Source of the DNA: Gilliamella sp. wkB108
GTDB lineage: Bacteria; Pseudomonadota; Gammaproteobacteria; Enterobacterales; Orbaceae
Assembly (NCBI RefSeq): GCF_001690195.1
Contig: NZ_LZGM01000093.1
Coordinates: 1 to 53,753 of the forward strand
Length of the DNA: 53,753 nucleotides
Direction of reading: 5' to 3'
Below the pieces are notes generated by a model, which was not told the origin of the DNA, made no database searches, and saw only the letters and a list, made by a program, of their open reading frames with translations. Shown here piece by piece: positions 9,321-19,870 of this stretch (positions are counted from its first letter, which is position 1; the number at the start of each line of letters is the position of its first letter). The translations under genes and the position numbers were made by a program.

Positions 9321-9981
9321 GGATGAACTTCTCAAACAGTGGTTTATTTGATGCAATGGCATCAGCCCAGCGAGTTGGTTCAGGTAAACGATAACCGCGT
9401 AAACACGACTTAACCCAATTTAATGCACTTAATTGGCTTACTCGATGTCCCGATGAAATAAATAGAGGATTACACTTGTTTTTACTTTGTAAAACCCAAC
9501 CAATTTGCTCTTGTTTATCGCATAACGCAGTAACCTTTCCTGCTACTTTGGGTAACAGATCATATTGACCACAAAGCCTCTTTTTAGCGACACCAATAGT
9601 TGGCATATCAAGCAATAAACCAAGATGACTAGCTATGCCAAGTCGTCTAGGATGAGCGACACCTTGACCGTCAACCAGTAATATATCTGGCTTTTGTTTC
9701 ACCTGTTGCCAGGCGGCAACTAATGCCGGATATTCACGGAAAGATAAATAACCCGGAATATAAGGAAACTCAGTTTTAATTCGGGCAATATGATATTCAA
9801 CCACGTTAAAATCCGGATAACTAAGTATAACAATGGCAGCTCGGGTGATATTACCACCTTCCTCAAAACCAACATCGGTACCACCAATAAGTGTTATGGT
9901 CTCACTAAAGTCATCGATTAATTTAACCTGTTTTGATAATGTTTGTTGTGTTTGTTTCAATTGTTCTAAATTGATAGACAT
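9310..9981 (-). CDS. nfi: Endonuclease V (deoxyinosine 3'-endonuclease)
   Basis: Repairs deaminated adenine by nicking near deoxyinosine. Catalytic metal-binding residues are visible: D36 (GGTDVGF), E83 (LSFREYP) and D104 (LLVDGQG); the base-recognition wedge [11 protein letters not shown] is intact. With the start at 9981 (MSINLEQL) the protein has 223 aa, as in E. coli; ten upstream in-frame codons are dispensable. It lies upstream of trmN6 with an 11-nt overlap, giving a two-gene nucleic-acid-maintenance operon. Confidence 0.94.
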   Translation of the reverse strand: MSINLEQLKQTQQTLSKQVKLIDDFSETITLIGGTDVGFEEGGNITRAAIVILSYPDFNVVEYHIARIKTEFPYIPGYLSFREYPALVAAWQQVKQKPDILLVDGQGVAHPRRLGIASHLGLLLDMPTIGVAKKRLCGQYDLLPKVAGKVTALCDKQEQIGWVLQSKNKCNPLFISSGHRVSQLSALNWVKSCLRGYRLPEPTRWADAIASNKPLFEKFIHAQ

Positions 9982-10035
9982 TTTTATTCTGATCAGTATT
10001 ATTATTGCCAATAAATCGATTTTACCAGAATTAGC

Positions 10036-10617
10036 ATGCCATATACATTAGCAAATCCCATTGAACTGACTGAAGAAATTAAAAAAAGTCGTTTTATTGT
10101 CAACGCCGCACCGGTTAACTCCGCAGAGCAAGCAAACAATTTTATCGAACAAATTAGCGATTTAAGTGCCACACATAACTGCTGGGCATGGAAGATAGGA
10201 CAACAATATCGTTTCAATGACGACGGCGAACCAACTAGTACCGCAGGGCGCCCTATTTTATCAGCGATTGAGGGACAAGATTGCGATCAAGTAGTGGTGG
10301 TCGTTACCCGCTTTTTTGGTGGAATCAAGTTAGGTACGGGTGGATTAATTCGCGCTTATGGTGGATCAGCAAGTCACTGTCTACAACAAGCTCAATTAAT
10401 TGAACTCATTGCCCGAGTTCCATTACAATTCCACTGCTATTACAGTGAATGGCCTATCATTGAAAATCGCCTTAAAGAACTTGATGCGCTGATTGAAAAT
10501 CAAGATTTTGATGCTCAAGGTGTAAATGTATCTATCGCAATAACTCAGGATAAATCCCTGTTATTGCAAAAGACTATTGCCGATATTACTCGAGGAAGAG
10601 TGATCATCAAATTGTAA
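10036..10617 (+). CDS. yigZ: YigZ, IMPACT-family protein
   Basis: Conserved protein of the UPF0029/IMPACT family with an N-terminal IMPACT domain and a C-terminal EF-G-like DUF1949 domain. Signatures: the [15 protein letters not shown] block (about residues 61-75) and [20 protein letters not shown] (about 90-110). The length of 193 aa is slightly below E. coli YigZ. Biochemical role is not firmly known; eukaryotic IMPACT regulates Gcn2. Its last 53 codons and the following spacer are tandemly triplicated downstream (see the repeat entry), yet the first copy is an intact gene. Confidence 0.92.
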   Translation: MPYTLANPIELTEEIKKSRFIVNAAPVNSAEQANNFIEQISDLSATHNCWAWKIGQQYRFNDDGEPTSTAGRPILSAIEGQDCDQVVVVVTRFFGGIKLGTGGLIRAYGGSASHCLQQAQLIELIARVPLQFHCYYSEWPIIENRLKELDALIENQDFDAQGVNVSIAITQDKSLLLQKTIADITRGRVIIKL

Positions 10618-10722
10618 TTATTTAAACCATGAGCTGTAAAAAAGTTTCAGGTTAGCCATACGTTTTAGTATAAATATCAAGCAAGGCTGAATACAGCACA
10701 GATTAAATAATAAAGTTAATAA

Positions 10723-10932
10723 ATTGAAAATCGCCTTAAAGAACTTAATGCGTTGATTGTAAATCAAGATTTTGATGCTCAAGGTGTAAATGTATGTATC
10801 GCAATAACTCAAAATAAATCTCTGCTATTGCAAAAGACCATTGCCGATATTACTCGAGGAAGAGTGATCATCGAATTGTCATTATTTAAACCATGCACTG
10901 TAAAGAAGTTTCAGGTTAGCTATACGTTTTAG
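10723..10932 (+). pseudogene. yigZ C-terminal fragment, second tandem copy
   Basis: Reads in frame as the last 52 residues of YigZ with a few substitutions. The original stop codon is changed (TAA to TCA), so the frame runs 17 codons further to TAG at 10930. Two TAA codons precede it in frame and no start codon exists, so it is a relic of the tandem duplication. Confidence 0.8.
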
Positions 10933-10986
10933 TATAAATATCAAGCAAGGCTGAATATAACACAGATTAAATAATAAAGTTAATAA

Positions 10987-11145
10987 ATTGAAAATCGCCT
11001 TAAAGAACTTGATGCGCTGATTGAAAAGCAAGATTTTGATGCTCAAGGTGTAAATGTATGTATTGCAATAACTCAGGATAAATCCCTGTTATTGCAAAAG
11101 ACTATTGCCGATATTACTCGAGGAAGAGTGATCATCAAATTGTAA
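10987..11145 (+). pseudogene. yigZ C-terminal fragment, third tandem copy
   Basis: Encodes the last 52 residues of YigZ nearly unchanged (closer to unit 1 than is unit 2) and keeps the original stop codon. It lacks a start codon and ribosome site. Confidence 0.8.
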
Positions 11146-11287
11146 TTATTTAAACTACACTGTAAAAAAGTTTCAGGTTAGCTATACGTTTTAGTATAAG
11201 AATTAAGTTGTCTTTAACATTAATTGCTTACCAAAAATAAAGTTAATAAAATAATAGACACGATCATTACTCTATGATGTTTTGCTT

Positions 11288-11782
11288 ATGATAACTTATA
11301 CTAATGCCACTTTAGATGATTTACCTTTTATTGTTGAAGTCTACAATTCAACGATTGCCAGTCGTATGGTTACAGCCGATACCTCACCGGTTTCAATACA
11401 AAGTAGACGGGCATGGTTTGAACAACATAATAGTCAAAACCGTCCCCTTTGGCTTATTAAATATCAAAATCAACCTTGTGGTTGGGTGAGTCTATCTTCG
11501 TTTTACGGTCGTCCGGCTTATAACAAAACCGTAGAGATCAGTCTGTACATTCATCAAGATTTTCGTGGTAAACGAATTGGTCAATTTATGGTAACTGAGG
11601 TTGAGCGTTTTGCTAAGCAAATAGGCATAGAGACAATATTAAGTTATGTATTTGCTCATAACCTTCCTAGTATCGGTTTATTTAACAAAATGCATTATCA
11701 ACAATGGGGATTATTCCCTAAAGTTGCCGAACTCGATGGTATAAAACGTGATTTAATGATTTTAGGAAAACGGCTAGATTAA
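11288..11782 (+). CDS. GNAT-family N-acetyltransferase (phosphinothricin acetyltransferase-like)
   Basis: Transfers an acetyl group from acetyl-CoA to an amine; substrate unknown. The protein (164 aa) covers one GNAT fold: ATLDDLPFIVEVYN at the N-terminus, the acetyl-CoA pyrophosphate loop near RGKRIGQFM (about 98-106), and the LPSIGLFNKMHYQQWG segment typical of Pat/YncA-type enzymes. The start at ATG 11288 is preferred over an in-frame TTG at 11282; no strong ribosome site is visible. It follows the yigZ repeat region and ends in its own terminator. Confidence 0.85.
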   Translation: MITYTNATLDDLPFIVEVYNSTIASRMVTADTSPVSIQSRRAWFEQHNSQNRPLWLIKYQNQPCGWVSLSSFYGRPAYNKTVEISLYIHQDFRGKRIGQFMVTEVERFAKQIGIETILSYVFAHNLPSIGLFNKMHYQQWGLFPKVAELDGIKRDLMILGKRLD

Positions 11783-11790
11783 GCCGTTTT
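11767..11790. terminator. Terminator overlapping the GNAT gene stop
   Basis: Perfect 9-bp stem (AAAACGGCT / AGCCGTTTT), 6-nt loop, T-rich right arm; sits between the convergent GNAT and cfa genes and can serve both. Confidence 0.8.
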
Positions 11791-11805
11791 TACCATTGAT
11801 GTTAC

Positions 11806-12915
11806 TTATCTTGGTGCATCATAGCGCTCTGATCGGTTTTTAGAAAAAACTACTTGCCATAATTGCGTGTTTCTGGCTCTAAATGCACCGGCACAACAAA
11901 GTAAATAGTATTTAAACATTCTGAAGGTTTCATTAGAATATTTACTCTTTAATGTTGGCCAATTTTGTACAAAATTACCATACCATGCCAATAGGGTTTT
12001 ATCATAGTCAGGTCCAAAGTTTTGCCAATCTTCCATGACAAATTTCCCTTCTGTGCCTTTTATTAATTGAGCAATTGAAGGTAAAACGCCATTAGGGAAA
12101 ATATATTTATTGATCCAAGGATCGTTGCCAAAATGTGAGGTATTGGTACCAATGGTATGCAGTAAAAAAAGACCGCCGTCAGCCAGTAAATCATAGAGTT
12201 TAGCAAAATAGATAGCGTAATTTTTATAACCCACATGCTCAAACATACCAATAGAGACAATGCGATCATAGTGTTCATGAAGATCGCGGTAATCTTTTAA
12301 ACGAATCTCTACAGGCAGATTTTTACAGCGCTGTTCAGCATACTCCGCTTGTTCTTTTGAGATGGTAATTCCTTTAACTTTACAACCATAATGACGTGCA
12401 GCAAATTCTGAAAAACCACCCCAACCACATCCAACATCCAACACTTTCATACCTGACTGTAATCCTAACTTTTTAGCAATTAAATCCAGCTTCGCTTCCT
12501 GCGCTTCATCAAGATTGTTGGCATTTTTCCAATATCCACAAGAATAATTCAATCCTTTATCCAACATTTTTTCAAACAGATCATTACCGAAATCATAGTG
12601 TTTTTTACCGACAATATAAGCTCGAGTTTTGCTTTGCAGATTAAAAAAGAGAAATTGTAACTTGGTCATTAGATCTAACTTGGAACCAACTTTTTTCTCC
12701 AGATTTGCAAGTAAAATGAGACGAATTAACTCATCGAGTTGTTCACTCTCCCATTTACCTTCTACATAAGATTCACCAAAACCTATTGATCCTTGATGTA
12801 AAACTTGACTATAAAAACTTTCGTCTTTGACTTTAATATCCCAAGGACTTTGACCATTAATTTTAATGGGTGTTTGTGCTAATAACTTTTCTATTAATCT
12901 TTTTGGATTAGTCAT
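11806..12915 (-). CDS. cfa: Cyclopropane-fatty-acyl-phospholipid synthase
   Basis: Adds a methylene from SAM across double bonds of membrane phospholipid acyl chains, a stress adaptation of the inner membrane. The SAM motif KVLDVGCGWGGFSEFAARHY lies at about 157-176, preceded by HYDFGNDLFEKMLD and the LNYSCGYW catalytic segment, and followed by GMFEHVGYKNY and GNDPWINKYIFPNG, all diagnostic of Cfa. The length of 369 aa is close to E. coli (382). Monocistronic and convergent with the GNAT gene. Confidence 0.96.
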   Translation of the reverse strand: MTNPKRLIEKLLAQTPIKINGQSPWDIKVKDESFYSQVLHQGSIGFGESYVEGKWESEQLDELIRLILLANLEKKVGSKLDLMTKLQFLFFNLQSKTRAYIVGKKHYDFGNDLFEKMLDKGLNYSCGYWKNANNLDEAQEAKLDLIAKKLGLQSGMKVLDVGCGWGGFSEFAARHYGCKVKGITISKEQAEYAEQRCKNLPVEIRLKDYRDLHEHYDRIVSIGMFEHVGYKNYAIYFAKLYDLLADGGLFLLHTIGTNTSHFGNDPWINKYIFPNGVLPSIAQLIKGTEGKFVMEDWQNFGPDYDKTLLAWYGNFVQNWPTLKSKYSNETFRMFKYYLLCCAGAFRARNTQLWQVVFSKNRSERYDAPR

Positions 12916-13065
12916 ATGATTTGCCTTAATATCAAATATGGCCTAATCACTTCAAGTAAGGAAGGCAAGAATATATTGGCGAGATGAAGTAATTAGGCGT
13001 CAATTAAAATATTTAACTAACGCTATCTGAACTAGAGCTATTACTATACCCCTGATTAAAACGAA

Positions 13066-14304
13066 TTAGAAGCTATTTAAAATTCGTGCAGGATCTATCT
13101 TACATGCTCGTTTAGCTGGGTAATAACTGGCAATTAAGCTTAATAGCATGGCTGTAATAAATACAATTACAACATCAAAAAGATGAATCTCGGACGGTAG
13201 GAAATCGATAAAATAGATATGCCCATTTAATAACTTATAACCAATCAGTGATTCAACCACACCCATAATATTTGATAGTTGCCATGCTAGCACTACACCT
13301 AAAATGACACCTATTAAGCTACCAATTAATCCTGAAATCACGCCGTACCAAATAAAGATATGCTTAATGAGTTGATTAGTTGCGCCAAGTGTTTTTAATA
13401 TGGCAATATCACGCTGTTTATCTTTCACTGCAATCACAAGCGTCGAGACAATATTAAAACAAGCAACACCAATTACCACAATCATAGCTAAATACATAAT
13501 TTGTCGAATCATTTGAATATCACGATACATAAAACCAAAAGTATATTCCCAACTGGTAAATGAGAGTGTTTCATTCAAATTCATTGCAGCTTGAGCAATA
13601 ATTTGTTTGGCTTGGTAAACTTGTTTAACATTAACCATTAACCCTGAAACACTATCACCCATACTTAAAAGTTTCTGTGCATCAGTCAGTGGAATTAAAA
13701 CCACATTATTACTTAAACTACCACTTAACTCTAAAATACCGATGACTTGCAAGCGAACTCTTTTCGGTGGTTTTAATTGATTTGATCCGCTAGCCTCCGG
13801 AATGAGTAAAGAGACCCAACTGCCCTCTTTTATTGACAAACTTTGTGCTAAACCCGCACCAATAATCACCTGCTGTTGATCTGCTTTGAAAGCTTGCCAT
13901 TTATTATTCAAAACATAGTTAGGTAAAGCGCTAATGGACTGTTCTTGCTGTGGATCAACGCCTTGTACTTCTACCGCTCCGAGTTTACTACCATTTTCAA
14001 TTAATCCGGTAAAATTGATATAAGGTGCGCTGGCAACAATATTTGAATTCTCTTTCAACTCTTGTTGTATTTGACGCCAATCATCAAGGTTACCATAAGG
14101 TGAATAAAATTGACCATGTGGCACAACTGAAAGAACCCGATTATTTAATTCACGTTCAAAACCATTCATCGCACTTAAGCCAATAATTAATGCTGCAATA
14201 CCAATGGCAATACTCAGTGTTGAGATAATTGAAATGAGCGAAACCATACCACTTTTACGGCGTCCTTTGCGGAACTTTATGGCTGTTATTAATGATAAAT
14301 TCAT
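13066..14304 (-). CDS. lolE: Lipoprotein-releasing ABC transporter permease LolE
   Basis: Inner-membrane permease that, with LolC and LolD, extracts outer-membrane lipoproteins and hands them to LolA. An N-terminal TM with SLISIISTLSIAIGIAALII is followed by a large periplasmic domain (about 50-265), then three C-terminal TMs with the FtsX/MacB motif and the ending YPAKRACKIDPARILNS. Segments AAPYINFTG-like and QGVDPQQEQSISALP match LolE rather than LolC. The start is 1 nt after the lolD stop. Last gene of lolCDE. Confidence 0.96.
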   Translation of the reverse strand: MNLSLITAIKFRKGRRKSGMVSLISIISTLSIAIGIAALIIGLSAMNGFERELNNRVLSVVPHGQFYSPYGNLDDWRQIQQELKENSNIVASAPYINFTGLIENGSKLGAVEVQGVDPQQEQSISALPNYVLNNKWQAFKADQQQVIIGAGLAQSLSIKEGSWVSLLIPEASGSNQLKPPKRVRLQVIGILELSGSLSNNVVLIPLTDAQKLLSMGDSVSGLMVNVKQVYQAKQIIAQAAMNLNETLSFTSWEYTFGFMYRDIQMIRQIMYLAMIVVIGVACFNIVSTLVIAVKDKQRDIAILKTLGATNQLIKHIFIWYGVISGLIGSLIGVILGVVLAWQLSNIMGVVESLIGYKLLNGHIYFIDFLPSEIHLFDVVIVFITAMLLSLIASYYPAKRACKIDPARILNSF

Positions 14305-14305
14305 G

Positions 14306-15022
14306 CTAATTATCCATTAACCTTTTATCTGATAGGGTACTGTCGGTCAGTTGACCATCGCTCATAATCAATTGTTTATCCAGCCGTTTAGCTAAAGCAA
14401 GATCATGAGTTACCACCAAAAATGCCGTGCCATGTTCTCGATTTAATTTAACTAATAAAGCAAAAATCGCATCCGCGGTTGATTTATCAAGGTTACCGGT
14501 TGGTTCATCGGCCATGACCAGTGCAGGATTATTTATCAATGCCCGCCCAATTGCCACTCGTTGCCGTTCACCACCCGATAGTTCAGACGGTCGATGATTA
14601 GCTCGTTTAACTAAATTAACGGATTCAAGCATAGCCATAGCTCGTTTTTTAGCTTCACTGGCACTCACACCACCAATCAACAGCGGCATTGATACATTTT
14701 CAAGCGCAGTAAAGTCAGGTAATAGATGATGAAATTGATATACAAAACCAATTTCTTTATTACGTAATTGTGCTTTTTGTTGTTCAGATAACTGATTAAG
14801 TTGTTGTGATTTAAATATAATCTCTCCGGACGTTGGTTTATCAAGGCCACCAAGTAAATGTAATAAAGTACTTTTACCTGAACCTGAGCTACCAATAATA
14901 GCTAATAAAGATTGCGCATAAATATCAAACGAGACATTTTTTAAAACCTCAGTAACCATTTTGCCTTCTGTATAGGTTTTATAGAGATTTTTAGCCGAAA
15001 GCAGTATTTGTGGATTATTCAT
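14306..15022 (-). CDS. lolD: Lipoprotein-releasing ABC transporter ATPase LolD
   Basis: ATPase of the LolCDE complex. Walker [11 protein letters not shown]-loop ([18 protein letters not shown]), signature [15 protein letters not shown], Walker [10 protein letters not shown] and H-loop VVTHD are all intact. The start at 15022 (MNNPQILL) gives 238 aa and overlaps the lolC stop by 8 nt; an earlier in-frame ATG (15058) would lie well inside lolC. Essential in most relatives. Confidence 0.96.
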   Translation of the reverse strand: MNNPQILLSAKNLYKTYTEGKMVTEVLKNVSFDIYAQSLLAIIGSSGSGKSTLLHLLGGLDKPTSGEIIFKSQQLNQLSEQQKAQLRNKEIGFVYQFHHLLPDFTALENVSMPLLIGGVSASEAKKRAMAMLESVNLVKRANHRPSELSGGERQRVAIGRALINNPALVMADEPTGNLDKSTADAIFALLVKLNREHGTAFLVVTHDLALAKRLDKQLIMSDGQLTDSTLSDKRLMDN

Positions 15023-16226
15023 AACGTAGCGCCTCAGCGGGTTGAATATTGGCTGCACGATATGCAGGATAAATAGTTGAAATTAACGATAACATAAGCA
15101 ATCCAATAACAATAAAAATAATCTGTGTTGGTTCAACAAGGGATGGCAATTGGATACCGGCAAATGATAGACCTAGTGTTTGCATAATATCATTTAAGTT
15201 AAAGGCCAGCAGTAATCCTAAAATACTACCCAATAGCGTACCGATAACGCCGGAACTTGCACCTTGAATAATAAAAATCAGCATAATTTTAATACGCGAT
15301 AAGCCTTGTGTTTTCAAAATAGCTACTTCTCCTTGTTTTTCCATAACAAGTAGACTCAATGAGGTAATAATATTAAAAGCGGCCACAATGACAATCAAAC
15401 TAATTAGTAATCCCATGACATTTTTTTCCATTTTTATCGCTTGGAACAACTCACCACGCTTAGCCCGCCAATCTTTAAACACTAAGCCGTCTGGCAGCGG
15501 TGTATTGGTAACCGATGCAATATCGAGGGGTTCATCTAAAAATAGTCGCCAACTGGTGATAGTATTGTTAGGATAGCGTAATAAATTTTTAGCATCAGTT
15601 CGGTTAACATAAATCAATGATTGATTAATATCATGATTAACATAAAAAATACCGGCAACCGTAAATAGACGTTGAGAAGGAATGCGACCAACTGGCGTAA
15701 TTTGACTAGCATCGGTTACCATTAAGCGGATTTGATCACCAGGTGAGACGCCTAATTGTTCAGATAGTGTTTCACCGATGATAATATTATATTTTCCGGC
15801 TTGCAGATCTGACACCGATCCACTATAAACATAGGCATTAATTGGATCATTATCCTCTTCGGTAATACCCATTAAGGTACTGACCGTTATACTATGTCCA
15901 CTTTGCAAAATGACATCACTGGTTATTAAAGGGGTAACACGCGTAACACCTTTAATTTGTTCGAAAGGATGACTTGAAACAGCTTCACTATCTATCTTGC
16001 CTTGTGGTGACGTTACTTGCGCTTGAGGTAAGAATTTTAGAATATTACCCTGCATCTGATCTTCTAAGCCGTTCATCACGGACAAAACAATAATTAAGCC
16101 AAACGAGCCTAACATAATACCTATCATGGAAAGCCATGAGACAAAGCGACCGAAACCGTCACTTTTCTGCCCGTAAACATAGCGTAAACCGATATAAAAC
16201 ACTAAAGGACGAAACATTTTAGACAT
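15015..16226 (-). CDS. lolC: Lipoprotein-releasing ABC transporter permease LolC
   Basis: LolA-interacting permease of LolCDE. The N-terminus [15 protein letters not shown], then [17 protein letters not shown] (TM1), a periplasmic domain (about 55-280) and three C-terminal TMs ending [18 protein letters not shown] match LolC. I start it at ATG 16226 (MSKMFRP); ATG 16217 (MFRPL) aligns best with E. coli and is an alternative. The open frame extends 32 codons further without family similarity. First gene of the operon, divergent from mfd, with only about 150 bp for both promoters. Confidence 0.94.
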   Translation of the reverse strand: MSKMFRPLVFYIGLRYVYGQKSDGFGRFVSWLSMIGIMLGSFGLIIVLSVMNGLEDQMQGNILKFLPQAQVTSPQGKIDSEAVSSHPFEQIKGVTRVTPLITSDVILQSGHSITVSTLMGITEEDNDPINAYVYSGSVSDLQAGKYNIIIGETLSEQLGVSPGDQIRLMVTDASQITPVGRIPSQRLFTVAGIFYVNHDINQSLIYVNRTDAKNLLRYPNNTITSWRLFLDEPLDIASVTNTPLPDGLVFKDWRAKRGELFQAIKMEKNVMGLLISLIVIVAAFNIITSLSLLVMEKQGEVAILKTQGLSRIKIMLIFIIQGASSGVIGTLLGSILGLLLAFNLNDIMQTLGLSFAGIQLPSLVEPTQIIFIVIGLLMLSLISTIYPAYRAANIQPAEALRYE

Positions 16227-16377
16227 AAACGTATATTTTACCTGAAACTTTTTGACAAAGTTTTGCCAGTTAAATGCAAGGTATCTATCATACAGGATTA
16301 AACAGTTATAGAAAACAACCATATAGTTAAGCTATAATTATGCGCAAAATTTTGCAGCGATATCAATACTATCAATC

Positions 16378-19300
16378 ATGTCAAAAACAATAAATATTTC
16401 AACATCAATCCCCAAAAAAGCAGGTGAAGTAAGACAGTTAGGACAGCTTATTGGTTCTTCATTATCACTGCTGTGTGCGCAAGCTATTGAAGCCTATGAA
16501 GGTTTAGTTGTCATTGTCACTGACGATATGCAACAGACAACACGCATCCATGATGAATTAAAACAATTTTCACCGTTTCCTTCGATTTTTTTCCCCGATT
16601 GGGAAACATTACCTTATGACAGTTTCTCTCCACATCAAGATATTGTCTCTGAACGTTTATCTTGCCTGTATCATTTAGCTCACTTAAAAAAAGGTGCGCT
16701 AATTTTACCGATTAATACTTTAATGCAAAAAGTATGTCCTCAAAGTTTTTTAGCTGGGCATGTTTTTATCATGCAAAAAGGGTTACAAATTAGTCGAGAG
16801 CATTTGCGTCTTCAACTTGAAAATGCGGGTTACCGTTCAGTTAGTCAGGTTATGGAACATGGTGAGTATGCCACTCGTGGCGCACTATTTGATATCTATC
16901 CTATGGGGAGCGATAAACCTTATCGCATTGATTTTTTTGATAATGAAATTGATAGTATTCGTACTTTTGATGTTGAGACACAACGAACGCTCGATGAAAT
17001 AGACAAAATTCAATTATTGCCTGCGCATGAGTTTCCTTTTGATAAAACAGCTATTGAGCTGTTTCGCAGTCAATGGCGTGAAAAATTCCCCGTCAGATTA
17101 GAGCCTGAAAGTATATATCAACAAGTCAGCAAAAATATCTTACCTACCGGAATTGAATATTGGCAATCACTGTTTTTTAATGAGCCATTGACACCGCTTT
17201 TTTCTTATTTTTTAGATAATACCCTTATCATAAATACCGTAAACATAGAGCAGTATGCTAACAAATATTGGCAAGATATTAATCAACGTTATGAAAATCG
17301 TAAAGTTGATCCCATGCGCCCTCTTTTGGAGCCAGCTATCATTTGGTCTAAAACTGATGAGATTTTTGCTAATTTTAAACACTATCCTCGTATTGTTTTA
17401 GCCAATGCACCGTTAGCTGAGGCAAATAAGAATATTAATCTTCCCTATTATGCTCTGCCGGAAATTGCCATTCAGATCCAACAGAAAAATCCTTATTTAC
17501 CTTTGCAAAAATTTCTTGATGATTTTAGTGGCAAGATAATATTTTCTGTGGAATCCGAAGGACGTAAAGAAGCATTACAAGAGATCCTTGGGCGAATTAA
17601 GATCCAACCTTTAACGATTAATTGGTTAGATGAGTGTAAAAATGCTGACCACCGATTCTTTTTAATGATTGGTTCTTGTGAACAAGGATTTATTAACCAA
17701 CAAGAAAAATTTGCTTTTATTACTGAAAATGAGCTATTAGGTCGTAGAGTTATTCGCCGTAAAAAAGAGAATAAACAAGCGATTAATACTGACTCATTAA
17801 TTCGTAGTCTAGCTGAATTAACGCCCGGTAAACCGGTAGTTCATTTAGAACATGGTGTTGGTCGATATGCAGGATTGACCACATTAGAAACTGGTGGTAT
17901 TACCGCAGAATATCTTATTTTATTATATGCTAACGACACAAAACTCTATGTGCCGGTATCATCACTCAACTTAATTAGCCGTTATTCGGGTGGGGATGAA
18001 GAAAATGCACCACTCAATAAACTTGGCACTGATACTTGGAGTAAAGCACGGCAAAAAGCCGCTGAGAAAGTCCGTGATGTGGCAGCGGAATTACTGGATA
18101 TTTATGCTGAACGAGAAAGTAAACCGGGCTTTAAATTTAAACAAGATCGCGAGCAATATGAACTATTTTGTCAAGCATTCCCTTATCAGGAGACGGAGGA
18201 TCAACAAAATGCTATAGGTGCTGTAATTGGTGATATGTGTTCTCCCTTTGCAATGGACAGGCTGGTATGTGGCGATGTCGGATTTGGTAAAACCGAAGTG
18301 GCTATTCGAGCCGCCTTTTTAGCGGTAATTAATCACAAACAAACCGCGATTTTAGTACCTACAACCTTACTTGCCGAGCAGCATTATGAGAGTTTTTGTG
18401 ATCGTTTTGCTAATTGGCCAATCCGCATCGAAAGTCTCTCTCGCTTCAAAACTGCCAAACAACAGCAAGCCATTATTCAAGCGTTAAGTGAAGGTAAAGT
18501 TGATATTGTGATAGGTACTCACAAACTATTACAAGAAGATGTGAAATGGAAAGATCTTGGACTATTAGTCGTTGATGAAGAACACCGCTTTGGCGTTCGA
18601 CAAAAAGAACGTATCAAGGCCATGCGTGCTAATATTGACATTTTAACTTTAACCGCAACCCCTATCCCACGAACACTTAATATGGCAATGAGTGGTATGC
18701 GCGATCTTTCTATCATTGCTACACCACCAGCTCGTCGATTAGCGGTCAAAACCTTTGTCAGAGAGTATGATGATTTAGTAATTCGTGAAGCCATTTTGCG
18801 TGAAATTTTACGTGGTGGGCAGATCTATTATCTCCATAATGATGTATCAGACATTGAAAAAGTCAGTGAACGCCTTGCCGAACTTGTTCCCGAAGCGCGT
18901 ATTGCTATAGGTCATGGTCAGATGCATGAACGTGATCTGGAACGGGTAATGAATGACTTTCATCACCAACGTTTTAATTTACTCGTGTGTACAACAATCG
19001 TTGAAACAGGTATCGATATTCCAAATGCGAATACGATTATTATTGAACGTGCAGATAAGTTTGGTTTAGCACAACTACATCAACTTCGTGGTCGGGTTGG
19101 ACGATCTTATCATCAGGCTTATGCATATTTATTAACACCACATCCAAAATTACTCAGTAAAGATGCCAAAAAGCGCTTAGATGCTATTGCTTCATTAGAA
19201 GATTTAGGTGCAGGTTTTGCCTTAGCAACCCACGATCTTGAAATTCGTGGTGCGGGAGAATTATTGGGAAGTGATCAAAGTGGTCAAATTGAAACAATCG

Positions 19301-19839
19301 GTTTCAATCTTTATATTGAACTTCTTGAAGACGCGGTGAAATCACTTAAAGAAGGGAAAGAGCCAACACTTGAATCGCTACTCAATAATCAACAAACAGA
19401 AGTTGAACTACGCTTACCTACTCTCATTCCGGATGATTTTATTCCTGATGTCAATACGCGACTTTCACTTTATAAACGTATTGCAAGTATTGAAAATCTT
19501 GATGAGTTAACTGATATTCAAGTCGAAATGCGCGATCGCTTTGGTCAATTACCTGATGCAGTAATCTTCTTACTAGAAACAACCAAAATTCGTTATCATG
19601 CTCACCTGTTAGGCATTACCAAAATTGAATTTGGTCAAAAAGGTGGATTTATCGAATTTGGTAATAACAATAAAATATCCGTTGATTATTTAATAAAAAT
19701 CATACAAAAGCAGCCTAAAAATTATCGATTAGAGGGAGTAAATAGATTAAAATTACTCAAATCAGAATTACAACAAGTGGATCGTATTGAATATATCAAA
19801 GATTTATTGACCAATTTTTCTGAACATTTAGAACATTAA
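16378..19839 (+). CDS. mfd: Transcription-repair coupling factor
   Basis: DNA translocase that removes stalled RNA polymerase and recruits UvrA to lesions. Order: UvrB-like N-terminal module (about 1-340), RNA-polymerase-interacting CarD-like domain (PVVHLEHGVGRYAGL, about 485-550), helicase domains with Walker A GDVGFGKTE (about 632-640) and DEEHRFG (733-739), motif VI region QLRGRVGRS, and the C-terminal TRCF domain. The 1153-aa length matches E. coli (1148). Located beside lolCDE as in many gammaproteobacteria. Confidence 0.98.
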   Translation: MSKTINISTSIPKKAGEVRQLGQLIGSSLSLLCAQAIEAYEGLVVIVTDDMQQTTRIHDELKQFSPFPSIFFPDWETLPYDSFSPHQDIVSERLSCLYHLAHLKKGALILPINTLMQKVCPQSFLAGHVFIMQKGLQISREHLRLQLENAGYRSVSQVMEHGEYATRGALFDIYPMGSDKPYRIDFFDNEIDSIRTFDVETQRTLDEIDKIQLLPAHEFPFDKTAIELFRSQWREKFPVRLEPESIYQQVSKNILPTGIEYWQSLFFNEPLTPLFSYFLDNTLIINTVNIEQYANKYWQDINQRYENRKVDPMRPLLEPAIIWSKTDEIFANFKHYPRIVLANAPLAEANKNINLPYYALPEIAIQIQQKNPYLPLQKFLDDFSGKIIFSVESEGRKEALQEILGRIKIQPLTINWLDECKNADHRFFLMIGSCEQGFINQQEKFAFITENELLGRRVIRRKKENKQAINTDSLIRSLAELTPGKPVVHLEHGVGRYAGLTTLETGGITAEYLILLYANDTKLYVPVSSLNLISRYSGGDEENAPLNKLGTDTWSKARQKAAEKVRDVAAELLDIYAERESKPGFKFKQDREQYELFCQAFPYQETEDQQNAIGAVIGDMCSPFAMDRLVCGDVGFGKTEVAIRAAFLAVINHKQTAILVPTTLLAEQHYESFCDRFANWPIRIESLSRFKTAKQQQAIIQALSEGKVDIVIGTHKLLQEDVKWKDLGLLVVDEEHRFGVRQKERIKAMRANIDILTLTATPIPRTLNMAMSGMRDLSIIATPPARRLAVKTFVREYDDLVIREAILREILRGGQIYYLHNDVSDIEKVSERLAELVPEARIAIGHGQMHERDLERVMNDFHHQRFNLLVCTTIVETGIDIPNANTIIIERADKFGLAQLHQLRGRVGRSYHQAYAYLLTPHPKLLSKDAKKRLDAIASLEDLGAGFALATHDLEIRGAGELLGSDQSGQIETIGFNLYIELLEDAVKSLKEGKEPTLESLLNNQQTEVELRLPTLIPDDFIPDVNTRLSLYKRIASIENLDELTDIQVEMRDRFGQLPDAVIFLLETTKIRYHAHLLGITKIEFGQKGGFIEFGNNNKISVDYLIKIIQKQPKNYRLEGVNRLKLLKSELQQVDRIEYIKDLLTNFSEHLEH

Positions 19840-19870
19840 TATAAAAACACGATAAATTTAAGAGAGTATT

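Larger units (their letters stand above)
10459..11250 (+). repeat. Tandem triplication, 3 x 264 bp, of the yigZ 3' end plus downstream spacer
   Basis: Three units begin at 10459, 10723 and 10987, exactly 264 bp apart, each starting ATTGAAAATCGCCTTAAAG. Unit 1 contains the last 53 codons of yigZ and its stop; units 2 and 3 are diverged copies without a start codon. Every unit carries the dispersed core TTTCAGGTTAGC (10645, 10909, 11171) followed by a small TATAC/GTATA stem. In unit 3 about 35 bp (11201-11235) are replaced, but the AAAGTTAATAAA unit end returns at the expected place. Confidence 0.93.

Noticed and set aside
10618-10812. 64-codon minus-strand frame after yigZ
   Set aside because: It lies wholly within the tandem repeat and is explained as a shadow of the duplicated yigZ tail.
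18519-18794. 91-codon minus-strand frame inside mfd
   Set aside because: Covers the conserved helicase core of mfd in the opposite strand; no support as a gene.
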